From assembly GCA_903921455.1 (NCBI GenBank), contig CAIXPZ010000162.1, positions 1-40,584 of the forward strand: a DNA stretch of 40,584 bases, written 5' to 3'. The stretch comes from an uncultured Verrucomicrobia subdivision 3 bacterium (GTDB taxonomy: Bacteria > Verrucomicrobiota > Verrucomicrobiae > Limisphaerales > UBA11358). Shown one piece after another: positions 39,697 to 40,584 of the stretch (within the stretch, counting starts at the first letter, position 1; every line of letters starts with the position of its first letter). Below the pieces are notes generated by a model. The model was not told the DNA's origin. It ran no database searches and saw nothing but the letters and a program-made list of their open reading frames with translations. The translations under genes and the position numbers were made by a program.

Positions 39697-40113
39697 TTAC
39701 TTCTTCGCTTCGGGCTGGGCTTCGGCCACCGGGGCTGCTGGCGCGGGCGTCGGGGCGATGGTGTCCACCCATTCCAAGATCGCGCTCTGCGAGGCGTCAC
39801 CCTGACGCTGGCCGAGCTTGATAATGCGGGTGTAACCGCTGCGGCGATCCTTGAACGCCGGGGCGATTTCCGTGAACAACGTCTTGGCGGCCTTTTCCTG
39901 ATGCAACCGGGCGACAGCGAGGCGGCGATGGGCAATGGTGCCCTTCTTGCCAAGCGTGACCATCTTTTCGGCAACGGAACGGGCCGCCTTGGCCTTGGCC
40001 AGGGAGGTTGTCACGCGCTTGTGTTCGATCAAGCTGCAAACGAGGTTGGCGAGCATCGCGTTGCGATGTTCCGAGGTGCGGCCCAGTTTGGCCGTGCGCT
40101 TCAAATGTCTCAT
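39697..40113 (-). CDS. rplQ: 50S ribosomal protein L17
   Basis: A 138-residue ribosomal protein: MRHLKRTAKLGRTSEHRNAM, NLVCSLIEHKRVTTSLAKAK, MVTLGKKGTIAHRR and GYTRIIKLGQRQGDAS are L17 signatures. A C-terminal Ala/Pro-rich extension of about 20 residues follows. It sits after rpoA, as in most bacteria. Confidence 0.96.
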   Translation of the reverse strand: MRHLKRTAKLGRTSEHRNAMLANLVCSLIEHKRVTTSLAKAKAARSVAEKMVTLGKKGTIAHRRLAVARLHQEKAAKTLFTEIAPAFKDRRSGYTRIIKLGQRQGDASQSAILEWVDTIAPTPAPAAPVAEAQPEAKK

Positions 40114-40122
40114 GGCAATTCC

Positions 40123-40584
40123 TTATTCAGCTTTGGCTTCTTCCTTCGGTGCATCCACCAGGCCCGGCTCAAAATTCATGCCAAGCGAGAGGTTGAGGGA
40201 AGTCAGCTTCTCTTTGATTTCGTTGAGCGACTTCTTGCCGAAGTTGCGATACTTGAGCATCTCCTGTTCGGTCTTCAGCGCGAGCTGGCCGACCGTGGTG
40301 ATGTTCGCGTTATTCAGGCAGTTCGCGGCGCGAACAGACAGCTCGATTTCGTTGACGCTCATGTTCAACAACTTCTTGAGCTTGGACTTCTCGTCGTCCT
40401 GCTTATCCGCAGCCTCTTCAAATTCAACCGCGTTCTTGTCGTAGCCGACAAACACGTCGAGGTGATGCGCGAGAATCGCGGATGCCTGGGTCAGCGCGTC
40501 ATCGGGCGTGATCCGGCCGTCGGTCCAGATTTCGAGAACCAAACGGTCGTAGTCCGTGCGGTTGCCGACGCGCGCCGCTTCGAC
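40123..40584 (-). CDS. rpoA: RNA polymerase alpha subunit, C-terminal part (partial)
   Basis: The window holds the last 153 codons; the N-terminal part lies beyond the right edge. Present are the end of the alpha N-terminal domain (VGNRTDYDRLVLEIWTDGRI, ASAILAHHLDVFVGYD) and the whole C-terminal domain (NMSVNEIELSVRAANCLNNA, EQEMLKYRNFGKKSLNEIK). It is 9 bp upstream of rplQ. A codon TTG at 40542 is internal, not the start. Confidence 0.96.
   Translation of the reverse strand, partial: VEAARVGNRTDYDRLVLEIWTDGRITPDDALTQASAILAHHLDVFVGYDKNAVEFEEAADKQDDEKSKLKKLLNMSVNEIELSVRAANCLNNANITTVGQLALKTEQEMLKYRNFGKKSLNEIKEKLTSLNLSLGMNFEPGLVDAPKEEAKAE

Overview
The window looks like chromosomal DNA of a Verrucomicrobiota bacterium, probably of the Pedosphaera/Limisphaera type. 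This is inferred from gene content: a two-component sensor with an extracellular propeller, a pseudopilin-like protein with a DG motif near its C-terminus, a TIGR03790-family protein, a Tat-exported Gfo/Idh/MocA oxidoreductase and a multihaem NapC/NirT-type cytochrome. No 16S rRNA gene is present, so the placement rests on protein family habits only. Most of the window is GC-rich; parts of the island at 11.4-21.5 kb are visibly richer in A+T.

Layout. 1-137 is the end of an IS21-like insertion sequence that has cut the 5' part off an outer-membrane-type gene whose tail survives at 138-371. 399-2132 holds three small lipoproteins, two of them tandem paralogues. 2199-2960 is a DUF4239-type membrane protein. 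3305-6806 is a two-component pair (propeller histidine kinase plus NarL-type regulator). 7126-9974 carries a lipoprotein, a seven-haem membrane cytochrome and a monohaem cytochrome, all on the minus strand. 10259-11261 holds three small exported or membrane proteins.

11357-21527 is a genomic island integrated in tRNA-Phe(GAA). The intact tRNA is at the right end and a displaced tRNA 3' half at the left. It carries a tyrosine recombinase, an HTH protein, a collision of two broken genes (an AlpA-like regulator and a P-loop ATPase), an HsdR restriction subunit with no HsdM or HsdS beside it, a large palindromic structure, a three-part module (small membrane protein, Sel1-repeat protein, membrane-anchored transglutaminase-like protein), a hypothetical gene, and an overlapping ArdC antirestriction/SymE-like toxin pair. 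Short direct repeats resembling integrase arm sites lie just inside both ends. The Sel1/transglutaminase module is the best candidate for an undescribed system here.

21616-27470 is core metabolism and repair: pyruvate dehydrogenase E1 (aceE), a divergent lipoate-protein ligase that could serve the same complex, a class I fumarase beta-type subunit and recN. 27675-35047 is a plus-strand series: pseudopilin-like protein, MBL-fold hydrolase, GH5 glycosidase, TIGR03790 protein, TatD nuclease, alpha/beta hydrolase, a small conserved protein and a second TIM-barrel hydrolase. 35062-37179 (minus) encodes a Tat-exported oxidoreductase and rsmI. 37461-39648 (plus) has cutA, a hypothetical membrane protein, a GNAT acetyltransferase and a zinc-ribbon membrane protein. 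The right edge is the rpoA-rplQ end of the ribosomal protein operon.
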